NCBI GenBank assembly: GCA_015231995.1
Contig: JADGAO010000026.1
Coordinates: 4,196 to 22,175, forward strand
Length of the DNA: 17,980 nucleotides
Direction: 5' to 3'
DNA from: Nitrospinota bacterium
GTDB taxonomy: Bacteria; Nitrospinota_A; UBA7883; JACRLM01
A program made the translations under genes and the position numbers. Below the pieces are notes generated by a model. That model worked only from the letters and a program-made list of their open reading frames with translations. It was not told where the DNA came from and did no database searches. Below, one piece after another: positions 6,040 through 13,994 of this stretch (positions are counted from its first letter, which is position 1; each line of letters starts with the position of its first letter).

Positions 6040-7112
6040 GTCATGCTCTTTAGAGAGTTAATGAACCTGTCATTCTCGGCTGGAGAACCGATGGTGATCC
6101 TGAAAAAGTCTCCGAGCCGGGCGGAGCCTTTGAACCATCGAACACGCACACCGTTTTTCAAGAGTGAGCCGAACACAGTCTCCACGTCTTTGTTCACCTG
6201 CGCCAGAATGAAATTGGCCTGCGACGGGTATGGTTTCATGAACGGGATGGACGCAAGGTTTGCAAACATCCGCTCCCTTTCTTTTTTTATCTCGCTGAAA
6301 AGGGGAAGCAGTTCGCTCCAGCCTGAAACGACTTCGGTCGCCAGAGCCTGCGTCAGCGAATTGATGTTGTATGGGAGCCTTGTCTTGTTAACTTCATTGA
6401 CCAGCTGTCTGTCCGCCATCATGTAGCCCAGCCGCAGGGCCGCAAACCCGGCCTTCGAGAGCGTTTTAAGGATGACGACGTTGGGACGTTTTCGGAACAG
6501 CGGGCCGACGGATGAATCCGCGAAATCCACATACGCCTCATCCACGATGACCAGTCCGGGAGCCGACTCGATAATAGCAGTCAACGCCGATGGTGAAACA
6601 CAAGCGCCTGTGGGGTTGTTTGGCGACGCGAGAAAAATGACGCCGGGTTTTTTGTTTTTGATCTCATTAAGGGTCTTCGCAATGTCCACCGACCAGTCGT
6701 CTAAAAGTGGAACTTCCGCCGTCTCCACGTTGAGGCAATGCGCTATGTGTTTGTACATGGAAAAAGTGGGGGTCGGGGTCAGTATCCACCCGCCCGGATC
6801 GAGCGTGGCCTGTATGAGATAACTAATAATCTCGTCGGAGCCGTTGCCGAGCAGGATTTCCGCTTCGTCCACACCCTCCATCTTGGCTATGGCGCGTCTT
6901 AACGCGCGGGCGTTCATGTCGGGATAACGGTTGAAAGCCACGTCGTCCATGATCTTGCGTAACCGCCCGGCCAGCGCGGGCGGGGGAGGGTAGGGCGACT
7001 CGTTGGCGTCTAGTATCACTTCAACCGGATATGGCTCGACATGATAAGCGGAAACATCCGCAATCCGCCGTCTGATGAACGCCGCTGGGCTTGTGGTCAC
7101 ATTTCTGTCCAT
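6036..7112 (-). CDS. hisC: Histidinol-phosphate aminotransferase
   Basis: A PLP-dependent fold-type I aminotransferase that converts imidazole acetol phosphate and glutamate to histidinol phosphate. With the chosen ATG it has 358 residues, normal for HisC. Visible motifs are the N-terminal substrate segment ILDANESPYPPPP, LLGNGSDEII (cofactor phosphate region), ASPNNPTGACVS, IVDEAYVDFA, and the Schiff-base lysine K220 in LKTLSKAGFAALRLGYMM. A GTG at 7151 would add 13 residues and overlap hisD by 20 nt. Neither start has a strong ribosome site, but ATG 7112 gives a family-like N-terminus and a 19-nt gap after hisD. The final TGA overlaps the Nudix ATG. The product is one step away from the HisD substrate, so the hisD-hisC pairing makes sense. 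Confidence 0.94.
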   Translation of the reverse strand: MDRNVTTSPAAFIRRRIADVSAYHVEPYPVEVILDANESPYPPPPALAGRLRKIMDDVAFNRYPDMNARALRRAIAKMEGVDEAEILLGNGSDEIISYLIQATLDPGGWILTPTPTFSMYKHIAHCLNVETAEVPLLDDWSVDIAKTLNEIKNKKPGVIFLASPNNPTGACVSPSALTAIIESAPGLVIVDEAYVDFADSSVGPLFRKRPNVVILKTLSKAGFAALRLGYMMADRQLVNEVNKTRLPYNINSLTQALATEVVSGWSELLPLFSEIKKERERMFANLASIPFMKPYPSQANFILAQVNKDVETVFGSLLKNGVRVRWFKGSARLGDFFRITIGSPAENDRFINSLKSMT

Positions 7113-7131
7113 GCCAACGATGTTATCACAA

Positions 7132-8424
7132 CTATTTTGGCGATTGCACACGGACGAGAACGGCGCGGGCGTGAGCCGTCAATCCCTCTTCCATGGCGAT
7201 GGACACAGTGGCAGGGGCGAGCGCGGACAGCTCCCGGCGTGTGTACGAAAGCAGGCTCGTCCGTTTGAGGAAATCGTAAACACCGAGCGGAGAGTGGAAC
7301 CTTGCCGCGCCGCCAGTGGGCAAAACGTGGTTTGGCCCGGCCATGTAATCCCCAAGGGCTTCCGGCGTCCAGGGGCCTACGAAAATGGCTCCTGCGTTTT
7401 TCACCTTACCCACCTGCTTTTCAGCATTTTTAATTAGAAGCTCAAAATGCTCCACAGCCAGACGGTTGCACAGCTCAAAACCCTCCGTCACGCTTTTTAC
7501 CACCATCCCGTAACAATTGGTGGCGAGACATTTATTTATGATCTGCGATCTGCCAAGCTCTTTTGTCTGTTTAACAAGCTCGGCCTTCACAGCGTCCGCA
7601 AGTTTCGATGACGTGGTGACAAGCAGTGGATATGCGTTTTCGTCATGCTCCGCTTGCGACAAAAGGTCGGCGGCGATGAAAACAGGATTGGCGGTATCGT
7701 CGGCGAACACCAATATCTCGCTGGGGCCTGCGATCATGTCAATGTCCACTTTGCCGAAGACCTGCCGTTTCGCCTCTGCGACAAATGCGTTACCCGGGCC
7801 GACAATTTTATCCACCGGCTTTATGGATTGTGTTCCGAACGCAAGGGCCGCCACGGCCTGCGCCCCGCCGATCCGCCAAATCTCGTCGGCTCCGGCTATT
7901 TTCGCCGCCGCCAGCGTTGCCGGATTCATCACTCCACCCGGAGCCGGGGATACCATGACGACACGCCGCACGCCCGCTATTTTGGCGGGTATTATGTTCA
8001 TCAACGCGGAGCTTGGGTACGACGCTTTGCCGCCTGGCACGTAAACGCCAGCCGATTCCAACGGGCGTATGATCTGCCCCAGAGTCTCTCCCCCTCGCGT
8101 AACCGTCCACGATTTTTCTTTCTGGCGCATGTGAAACGAGCGTATCCTGCCAGCGGCTTTTTTGAGCGCGCTGAACACGGCTGGATTGACCGATTTTTCC
8201 GCTTCGGCGATTTCCTTGTCCGTCACACGCGCAGTGGCTGTGGTGAGGGCTATTTTGTCGAACTTCTTTGTGTAGCCGAAAAGAGCTGTGTCGCCGCGCC
8301 GTTTAACGTCCGCGATGATTTTGGAAACCGTTTCCCCTATCCCGGCAGGGCCGTTGGAAAAACGGTTCTCCAGCTTTTTTACGATCCTGTCGAACGACGG
8401 TTCGCCGCTTTTTACTATCTTCAT
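7132..8424 (-). CDS. hisD: Histidinol dehydrogenase
   Basis: This zinc enzyme oxidises L-histidinol to histidine in two NAD-dependent steps, the last of the pathway. The 430 residues match the family. The NAD region is present (VYVPGGKASYPSSALMN from about 127; IVGPGNAFVAEAK from about 207). The zinc and catalytic residues are in place: Q257 and H260 in LSQAEHDENA, E325/H326 in AVEHFELL, D359 in LGDYMAGPNHVLPT, and H418 near the C-terminus (GLTAHARAV). The ATG overlaps the stop of the upstream GH57 gene by 4 nt (ATGA), so its translation is probably coupled to that gene. It is followed by hisC after 19 nt. No hisG, hisB or other his gene is in the window, so the pathway is scattered on the chromosome. 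Confidence 0.97.
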   Translation of the reverse strand: MKIVKSGEPSFDRIVKKLENRFSNGPAGIGETVSKIIADVKRRGDTALFGYTKKFDKIALTTATARVTDKEIAEAEKSVNPAVFSALKKAAGRIRSFHMRQKEKSWTVTRGGETLGQIIRPLESAGVYVPGGKASYPSSALMNIIPAKIAGVRRVVMVSPAPGGVMNPATLAAAKIAGADEIWRIGGAQAVAALAFGTQSIKPVDKIVGPGNAFVAEAKRQVFGKVDIDMIAGPSEILVFADDTANPVFIAADLLSQAEHDENAYPLLVTTSSKLADAVKAELVKQTKELGRSQIINKCLATNCYGMVVKSVTEGFELCNRLAVEHFELLIKNAEKQVGKVKNAGAIFVGPWTPEALGDYMAGPNHVLPTGGAARFHSPLGVYDFLKRTSLLSYTRRELSALAPATVSIAMEEGLTAHARAVLVRVQSPK

Positions 8425-10556
8425 TTAAGTTTTTCAACCCTGACTTCTATCGGGAAAACAACCCGTCCACGCGGCGGGATGGATATCCTGTTGTGTATGA
8501 GTATGCAGGAGCCTTGATAGGTGCGTTCAAAACCGCCTTCCGATTGGGAAACCGTCTCCACCGGGAACATCCACGCGCCGAACTTCTCGCTGGAAGATAT
8601 GCGGACGGCGAATCTGGCCCACTCGTCCGCCATCCCGACGGTTTTGACTCCGGCAAGTGAAAGCGTCTCTTTCAGGCGCGGTTTTTCCTTCATTTTTTCC
8701 GCGATCCAGTACCTGTCCGGCGCGTCTCCGGCAAGCAGGGTCATGTTGAACTCTATGCCGAAAAGAGTTTCTATCTTTTCCGCGCTTTCGTTCACGATTT
8801 CATAAGTGGCCTTCAGCGCGGCGTCCTTGCCGTTCATCTCGAACTCTTTGACGACACGCGCCGCCGCTCCGCCTATTTTCCCCGATCTTGAAAGAACGAG
8901 GGAGGCCGAAGTTTTTTTGGCCTCCAGCAGTTCAACTTCAAACGCGCCCGATGCGAAATCGCCCATCTCCGTAAACCGGGCCGCCTTGAACGTCTCGATA
9001 TCCGCGTCTGGCGCAAGGAACCTGTCTGTAAAACTTCTTCGCGGCAGTTGGTCGTAGATCAGCGCGTCTTTGAGGTTCGGCTCCTTGAGCTTTACGAGGT
9101 CATGGATGGAGACGGGTTTGGAGCCTTCTGCGGCGCCGCTCACATGATTTTTTATCTTCTCGTGATACGCCTCGCGCCTGCGGGTGAACGTGTTGCTCAG
9201 GGAAAACGATGCCGGACGGTAATCGAACTCTAAAAGCGAACCGCCCATCCCAGGATCGAAGCATACGTCCAGCGACGGGTTCTCCATCACCACTTCAAGA
9301 GACCCGTCCGCGTCGTAATCAAGCTCGTCTGCGAATACCCACGAGGCGCCTTTACGCGTAATGGAATCGGCCAGTTTCTCCGCCTCTATCAGGTGATGAT
9401 AAATCGCATGGCGAAGATAATTGAGATACAACCCGCCGAAGAGTCCGTGCCAGTAGGCGCAGTTGCACTGCCCCCTGTACAATTCCCAGCGCGCCTGTAA
9501 AGCTTTTTTCGCGCCGGTTTTAGATTTGCCAGCCTCGCTGACTTTCCGCGAGACGTAGATCATCTTTTTGTGCATCCGGTTGGATTCTTCGTACTTGGTC
9601 AGGAAGTTGTCCCACAGCCCGCCACGGATGAACGGTTTCCATTCCTCCCTCTTCCCCAAATCGGCGATGCTGTGAAGAACCTGCTCGAACTTCAGCCCGG
9701 CCTCCACCGGCAGGGACCATTCCATCATCTCCTCGTACGACGCCATCGGCAGGTATATCCTGCCACGCGCGGGCTTATCCCTGATGACCTCGGAGAAATG
9801 GACGGTCTTCACCACGTCCTGATTGGCTTCCAGCGCGGAGTAGAAATTGTGAAGCCATTTTTCCTCGTACACCCATTTATACGTCTCCGGCCATACTCCG
9901 AACTTCTCCCCGTCGTCGCCGTATGTCACGCAGTCGGTCACACCCTCGTCCCTCAGGCGCCGGAAATACGCGATCGTGTCGTTCGGCATGTGGAAGGGGA
10001 GGGCGTACCTCATGTTTTTGTCTATCGGGAAAACCGCCGTCGTCGCCCCATGTTTTTCGGTGACGTAATATCCGAACATGTCTTTGGCAGTAAGCCCTGC
10101 GTAATAAAAATGCGTGTCGTCAAGCAATGTGTATTTCAGCCCCGCCGAGGAGATGAGCATCGGCAGGCGCGGGTCCCATATCCTCTCGGCAGTCCACATT
10201 CCCGTCGGCTTTACGCCGAACCTTTTCTCGATATACGCGTTCATCATCGTTATCTGGCCGATCGCGTCGGCCTCCGGGATGGACGAGAGAATCGGCTCGT
10301 AGAACCCGCCGGAAAGTATCTCAAGCTGTCCGCTCTCCGCCATTTTTCCGATGATATCGAAATATTTGGGGCGGTTTTTCTCTATCCACTCAAACAGCGG
10401 GCCGGAGTGATGGATGGCCATCCGCACGCCAGGATGCTCTTTTAGAACCACCATCTGCGGCTCGTAACACATTTTGAAGGACTCTTCGAACACATGGTCG
10501 AAATTGCCGACAGGCTGGTGGTTGTGGATGCCAATCGTGAAATCAAGAGGACGCAT
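8421..10556 (-). CDS. GH57 alpha-glucan enzyme, 4-alpha-glucanotransferase/alpha-amylase type
   Basis: A 711-residue glycoside hydrolase family 57 protein. It resembles the Thermococcus 4-alpha-glucanotransferase group, which moves or hydrolyses alpha-1,4-glucan chains. The five GH57 regions are visible: HNHQP (11-15); GGFYEPILSSIP (83-94); WTAERIWDP (121-129) with nucleophile E124; YGDDGEKFG (212-220), which holds the acid/base aspartate at 214 or 215; and SYEEMMEWSLP (273-283). After the catalytic barrel come the helical DUF1925-like segment (about 295-385, with AYWHGLFGGLYLNYLR) and a beta-rich DUF1926-like domain (about 400-705). I see no signal peptide, so it probably acts on cytoplasmic glycogen or maltodextrin. 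The ATG at 10556 has AAAGG 8 nt upstream. The stop overlaps hisD. Whether it is a transferase or an amylase cannot be decided from sequence. Confidence 0.92.
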   Translation of the reverse strand: MRPLDFTIGIHNHQPVGNFDHVFEESFKMCYEPQMVVLKEHPGVRMAIHHSGPLFEWIEKNRPKYFDIIGKMAESGQLEILSGGFYEPILSSIPEADAIGQITMMNAYIEKRFGVKPTGMWTAERIWDPRLPMLISSAGLKYTLLDDTHFYYAGLTAKDMFGYYVTEKHGATTAVFPIDKNMRYALPFHMPNDTIAYFRRLRDEGVTDCVTYGDDGEKFGVWPETYKWVYEEKWLHNFYSALEANQDVVKTVHFSEVIRDKPARGRIYLPMASYEEMMEWSLPVEAGLKFEQVLHSIADLGKREEWKPFIRGGLWDNFLTKYEESNRMHKKMIYVSRKVSEAGKSKTGAKKALQARWELYRGQCNCAYWHGLFGGLYLNYLRHAIYHHLIEAEKLADSITRKGASWVFADELDYDADGSLEVVMENPSLDVCFDPGMGGSLLEFDYRPASFSLSNTFTRRREAYHEKIKNHVSGAAEGSKPVSIHDLVKLKEPNLKDALIYDQLPRRSFTDRFLAPDADIETFKAARFTEMGDFASGAFEVELLEAKKTSASLVLSRSGKIGGAAARVVKEFEMNGKDAALKATYEIVNESAEKIETLFGIEFNMTLLAGDAPDRYWIAEKMKEKPRLKETLSLAGVKTVGMADEWARFAVRISSSEKFGAWMFPVETVSQSEGGFERTYQGSCILIHNRISIPPRGRVVFPIEVRVEKLK

Positions 10557-10622
10557 TTAAGTTACCTTTCGTTTTGAAGTCCCGCAAAAGGGCCTCACGA
10601 TTTTACTACATGTCAGGCGACG

Positions 10623-11588
10623 TTACTGCAGGCCGCGCGGATCTATCACGCCCCCGCTTTTTCTGTATTCCGCAAGTATCCCGCGCGATCTTTCGATATC
10701 CATGGCGATATGGCTTTTAAGCTCGTCAACAGATCCGAACCGCTTTTCGTCTCTCAGTTTGTCCACAAAGTATATCTCTATCTCCGCGCCATAGATGTCT
10801 TCGTTGTGGTCTATCAGGTGAGCTTCGACGATCATGTCGTTCCGGTCGAAGGTCGGGTTGTAACCTATGTTGACTACCCCTTCGCGCCACTCTCCGGCTC
10901 CGATCCGCGCGAAAACGGCATACACGCCCACGGCTGGTATGACCTCGTATGGAGTCTCGAGGTTCGCTGTCGGAAACCCTATCACAGAGCCTCTCTTGTA
11001 GCCGGAGACGACCTTTCCTTCGATGGAATATAGCCGGTTGAGCCTTCTTGCCGCTTCGCGCGCCTCGCCGTTGTTTATGAGGGAGCGGATCATGGTTGAC
11101 GAGACCCGTTCGCCATCTATCGTGACAGGCTCCACAACCTCCACGGTGAATCCAAGCTCCGCACCCATTTTCCTGAAATACTCGATTGTGCCGGAGCGTG
11201 ACTGGCCGAACGAGTAGTCGTGCCCCACAATGACGGTATCCATTCCAAGCCCCTGTTTGAGCTTTATAGCGAAGTCGCGCGGATGCATCCGGGCGAAGGC
11301 GCGTGTGAAATCGGCGAGGATGGTCATATCCATCCCATAGACGGCGATCAGCTCCATTTTTTTCTTGAAGGTGTTGAGCAGGGTAAGGTTCTGTTCCGGC
11401 GCAAGCACCTTTAGCGGATGCGGGTCGAACGTATAAACCACGGAGGTTCCGTTGCGCTCTTTCGCGCGTTTTACGGTTTCGGAGAATATCTTCTGGTGGC
11501 CGATGTGCACGCCGTCGAAGTTCCCCAGCGTCACCACAGGACGCACGGGTTTCACCGAGAGATTGCGTAAGCCTCTTACTATCTGCAC
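10623..11588 (-). CDS. ribF: Bifunctional riboflavin kinase / FAD synthetase
   Basis: RibF phosphorylates riboflavin to FMN and adenylates FMN to FAD in the cytoplasm. The 321 residues cover both domains. The N-terminal nucleotidyltransferase has TLGNFDGVHIGHQ (20-32) and the SSTMIR signature (163-168). The C-terminal riboflavin kinase starts at about 186, with GFPTANL (204-210), NIGYNPTF (240-247) and the catalytic glutamate E255 in VEAHLID. The start is GTG at 11588, giving the standard MQIVRGLRNL opening, although no good Shine-Dalgarno is visible. It lies 18 nt after pfkA, so coupling is likely. After its stop is a 66-nt gap with only a weak GGCCC/GGGAC stem. No FMN riboswitch is visible upstream. 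Confidence 0.96.
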   Translation of the reverse strand: MQIVRGLRNLSVKPVRPVVTLGNFDGVHIGHQKIFSETVKRAKERNGTSVVYTFDPHPLKVLAPEQNLTLLNTFKKKMELIAVYGMDMTILADFTRAFARMHPRDFAIKLKQGLGMDTVIVGHDYSFGQSRSGTIEYFRKMGAELGFTVEVVEPVTIDGERVSSTMIRSLINNGEAREAARRLNRLYSIEGKVVSGYKRGSVIGFPTANLETPYEVIPAVGVYAVFARIGAGEWREGVVNIGYNPTFDRNDMIVEAHLIDHNEDIYGAEIEIYFVDKLRDEKRFGSVDELKSHIAMDIERSRGILAEYRKSGGVIDPRGLQ

Positions 11589-11606
11589 TGCGTGAAGGTT
11601 CGTTAA

Positions 11607-12701
11607 TTATTCTGGAGCCGTCTCGTCCCCGAAGCTTATGCCGATGCGCCGGGCTGTCGTGACATGGCTTCCGTTTGGCTCGACATTTTTCATTTTGTGC
11701 AGGGCCTCCGAAAGCGGCACGGCTACGATATCAGGAGTGCGCAGGGCCACCATGTGGTCGAACTTGCCCTCGTGCGCGAACACGACAGCCGCCGAGCCGT
11801 AGCGGGTGGCCAGTATCCTGTCGAACGCAGAGGGACTGCCGCCGCGTTGTATATGGCCAAGAACGGTTGTTCTGGCTTCAACGTGAGTTATCCGCTCCAA
11901 CTCGCTGGCGACGAATTCGCCGATCCCGCCAAGCCGCACCTTCTCGAACGAGCCTTCTACGAGCCTCTTTATCACCCTGTCTCCCCCGGAGGCCTTTGCG
12001 CCTTCCGCCACGACGATGACCGTGAAATGCTTGCCGCGTCCTTTGCGCTCGTAGATTTTCTGCGAGATGGTCTCCATGTTGAACGGTATCTCCGGGATCA
12101 GGATTATGTGCGCCCCGCCTGCGATTCCTGCGGAAACGGCTATCCAACCCGCGTCGCGTCCCATCACTTCCACGACCATGACCCGGTGATGCGACTCCGC
12201 CGTCGTCTGTATCTTGTCTATGGCTTCCATCACTGTAGTTATCGCCGTGTCGTAACCGAAAGTGACTTCGGTTGCGCCAAGGTCGTTGTCTATCGTCTTG
12301 GGGATGCCGATGACGTTTATGCCCTTCTGGCCGAACTGGTGCGCGATGGATTGTGTGCCGTCGCCGCCGATGACTATCACGCAGTCGAGCTTGTTCTTTT
12401 GTATGTTCTCGATCACGCGGTCGGAGACGTCCATATCGCGCATGTTCCCGCCGATGTACTCCGCATACTTGAAGGGGTTGTCCCTGTTGGACGAGCCGAG
12501 TATCGTGCCGCCACGGGAGATAAGGCCAGAAGCCCGCGTCAGGTCCAACGGGTGCATTTTGTTGTTTATCAGTCCGGAGAATCCGTCGCGTATCCCGATG
12601 ACTTCATCGTGGTACTCATGCGCCGCAGTCTTGACCACTGCGCGTATCACTGCGTTAAGCCCGGGGCAATCGCCCCCGCCTGTCAGAACCCCTATTCGCA
12701 T
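11607..12701 (-). CDS. pfkA: 6-phosphofructokinase (ATP- or PPi-dependent, Gly/Lys active-site type)
   Basis: The enzyme phosphorylates fructose 6-phosphate to fructose 1,6-bisphosphate in glycolysis. The 364 residues include the N-terminal loop MRIGVLTGGGDCPGLNAVIR, the nucleotide loop IGGDGTQS (111-118), the catalytic motif PKTIDND (134-140, D138), MGRDAGW (180-186) and LGHIQRGG near the C-terminus. At the two donor-specificity positions it has Gly (G115, as in ATP enzymes) and Lys (K135, as in PPi enzymes and in the actinobacterial-type ATP enzymes). An ATP donor is more likely, but this is not certain. The ATG at 12701 was chosen over an upstream codon at 12752 because it has GGGGGG about 8 nt ahead and a family-like N-terminus. 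It is the first gene of the six-gene minus-strand run and diverges from exbB. Confidence 0.94.
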   Translation of the reverse strand: MRIGVLTGGGDCPGLNAVIRAVVKTAAHEYHDEVIGIRDGFSGLINNKMHPLDLTRASGLISRGGTILGSSNRDNPFKYAEYIGGNMRDMDVSDRVIENIQKNKLDCVIVIGGDGTQSIAHQFGQKGINVIGIPKTIDNDLGATEVTFGYDTAITTVMEAIDKIQTTAESHHRVMVVEVMGRDAGWIAVSAGIAGGAHIILIPEIPFNMETISQKIYERKGRGKHFTVIVVAEGAKASGGDRVIKRLVEGSFEKVRLGGIGEFVASELERITHVEARTTVLGHIQRGGSPSAFDRILATRYGSAAVVFAHEGKFDHMVALRTPDIVAVPLSEALHKMKNVEPNGSHVTTARRIGISFGDETAPE

Positions 12702-12751
12702 ATTCTTAACCCCCCGTATTGGTGAGACCGGCGACTTTAAGCGCCTGGACA

Positions 12752-12776
12752 ATTATAGCGTAACTTTTTGTTTCAA
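12752..12776 (-). promoter_or_regulatory. Candidate promoter for the pfkA-to-Nudix gene run
   Basis: On the minus strand a perfect TATAAT (12752-12757) lies about 50 nt before the pfkA ATG and is preceded by TTGAAA (12771-12776). The spacer is only 13 nt, so the -35 match may be coincidental. The region is AT-rich and in the divergent gap with exbB, where a promoter is needed. No clear promoter is visible for exbB. The AT-rich TATGATATAAAAT (12821-12833) sits too close to its ATG for a normal leader. Confidence 0.35.
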
Positions 12777-12838
12777 CCGCATGGATTAGCCCCGGAATTT
12801 TTTCCAGAGTCGCGGCTATTTATGATATAAAATCCGGC

Positions 12839-13597
12839 ATGAACTTGCTTATCCGTCTTCTGATTTTCTCGCCTGCCGTAGCGTTGACGCTCGACCCCAT
12901 GCCGGCTTTTGCGGCTGAGAATGGTGGAGGGGGGCTATGGATCGTCTCCGTCTTCACGAGGGGCGGTCCGGTCATGTACGTCATATTTTTGTTTTCCGTG
13001 CTTTCCATCGCTTTGGCGGCGGAACGCGCCGTTACGCTTCGCCAAAAAAACTTTATCAACAAAGCCTTCCTTCACGAGGTTAAAAAACTGGCAGTGAAAG
13101 GGGACTTTGAAAAGGCGATCGGGTTATGCAAAACGGCGGATGTGGCGATGAGCCGGATACTGCAAGCCGGATTGCGGCGTGGTAAATATGGGGTTATCGA
13201 GGTTGAACGAGCGATAGAAGCCGCAGGGGCGCACGAAGCCGGAGCGCTTGAGGCGAATCTGCGTGGCCTCGGTTTTATAGCCACGCTTGCGCCAATGCTG
13301 GGTCTGTTGGGCACGGTGACGGGCATGATTTCGTCGTTCGACGCTATTTCAACCGTCGGGTCGAACGGCCCCGCTGTGGTGGCCGGCGGCATAGCCGAAG
13401 CTTTGCTTAACACTGTCGGCGGCATAATAGTGGCCATCCATTCGCTGGCGTCGTACCATTTCTTCAAGGGAAAGGCCGACAAACTTACCCGCGAAATGGA
13501 AGAGGTTAGCATCCAGTTCGTGGAAGACATCATGCACGCCGTTGAAGCGGTTCGTTTGAAGACCGGTGTTTTGCAGGTTGTGGACGATGAGATTTAA
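12839..13597 (+). CDS. exbB: MotA/TolQ/ExbB proton channel family protein with signal peptide
   Basis: This 252-residue inner-membrane protein would form the stator ring of an ExbBD- or TolQR-type motor that converts proton flow into mechanical work on a periplasmic partner. It opens with a likely cleaved signal peptide (about 1-26, ending PAFA-AE). Then come TM1 (about 44-62), a cytoplasmic region (about 65-140), TM2 with GLLGTVTGMISSF (155-167) and TM3 with GIAEALLNTVGGIIVAI (184-200). The conserved threonines of TM2 and TM3 are present. Signal-peptide versions of ExbB are known. The ATG at 12839 has only a weak ribosome site. The gene overlaps exbD by 11 nt. No tonB, tolA, tolB or pal lies in the window, so TonB-type and other roles cannot be separated. 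Confidence 0.9.
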   Translation: MNLLIRLLIFSPAVALTLDPMPAFAAENGGGGLWIVSVFTRGGPVMYVIFLFSVLSIALAAERAVTLRQKNFINKAFLHEVKKLAVKGDFEKAIGLCKTADVAMSRILQAGLRRGKYGVIEVERAIEAAGAHEAGALEANLRGLGFIATLAPMLGLLGTVTGMISSFDAISTVGSNGPAVVAGGIAEALLNTVGGIIVAIHSLASYHFFKGKADKLTREMEEVSIQFVEDIMHAVEAVRLKTGVLQVVDDEI

Positions 13598-13994
13598 ACG
13601 CAACAACAGGGAAGAGGATTATTCGATCCAGCTCATCCCCCTGATAGACGTCATTTTTTTCCTCCTGGCCTTCTTCATGATATCAACCACATTCGTAGAC
13701 TTTAACCGCAACCTGGATATCGAACTGCCAGAGGCGAAGGCTGGATCGGCTTCGGAGAAGTCCATGGTATTCGAGGTCGAGGTCGCTCTTGACGGCAAGA
13801 TACGTCTCAACGGGGAAGATGTGACGCTGGCCGCTCTTGAGACCATTATCAAGCAGAGAGCGCCCGGCATGGCTGTCGACAAACGCTCCGCCGTTATCCG
13901 GGCGGACAAAAAAGCTAATCATGGTGAAGTAGTCAAGGTAATGGATATATGCAAACGCTCGGGGATCACAGAGATAGGCGTGGCGGTTCAATAG
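13587..13994 (+). CDS. exbD: ExbD/TolR family biopolymer transport protein
   Basis: The partner of the preceding channel protein. With ATG 13587 it has 135 residues: a short cytoplasmic N-terminus, one membrane helix (about 15-36, in IQLIPLIDVIFFLLAFFM) and a periplasmic domain. The essential proton-carrying aspartate is D21 in PLIDV. The periplasmic part contains ELPEAKAG and a C-terminus ending GITEIGVAVQ, typical of ExbD/TolR. The start was chosen at MRFKRNNREED, because the upstream in-frame ATG at 13566 would lengthen the overlap with exbB and place extra residues before the basic stretch. It overlaps exbB at its start by 11 nt and the next gene at its end by 46 nt, so the three are translated from one message. 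Confidence 0.93.
   Translation: MRFKRNNREEDYSIQLIPLIDVIFFLLAFFMISTTFVDFNRNLDIELPEAKAGSASEKSMVFEVEVALDGKIRLNGEDVTLAALETIIKQRAPGMAVDKRSAVIRADKKANHGEVVKVMDICKRSGITEIGVAVQ

Noticed and set aside
7113..7151. Longer hisC start (GTG 7151) overlapping hisD by 20 nt
   Set aside because: No ribosome site is visible, and the 13 extra residues lie outside the HisC family pattern. It is kept only as an alternative.
11589..11606. FMN riboswitch upstream of ribF
   Set aside because: The gap to pfkA is only 18 nt, far too short, and no RFN-element conserved blocks are present.
11664..12725. 353-codon open frame antisense to pfkA, and similar long antisense frames at 7645-8517 and 9570-10445
   Set aside because: Each lies opposite a gene with intact family motifs. 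The translations are rich in His/Arg/Gly, typical of shadow frames of GC-rich genes.
12702..12752. Longer pfkA start at 12752
   Set aside because: The extension would cover the likely TATAAT promoter, and ATG 12701 begins with the usual MRIGVLTGGGD and has a strong G-rich ribosome site.
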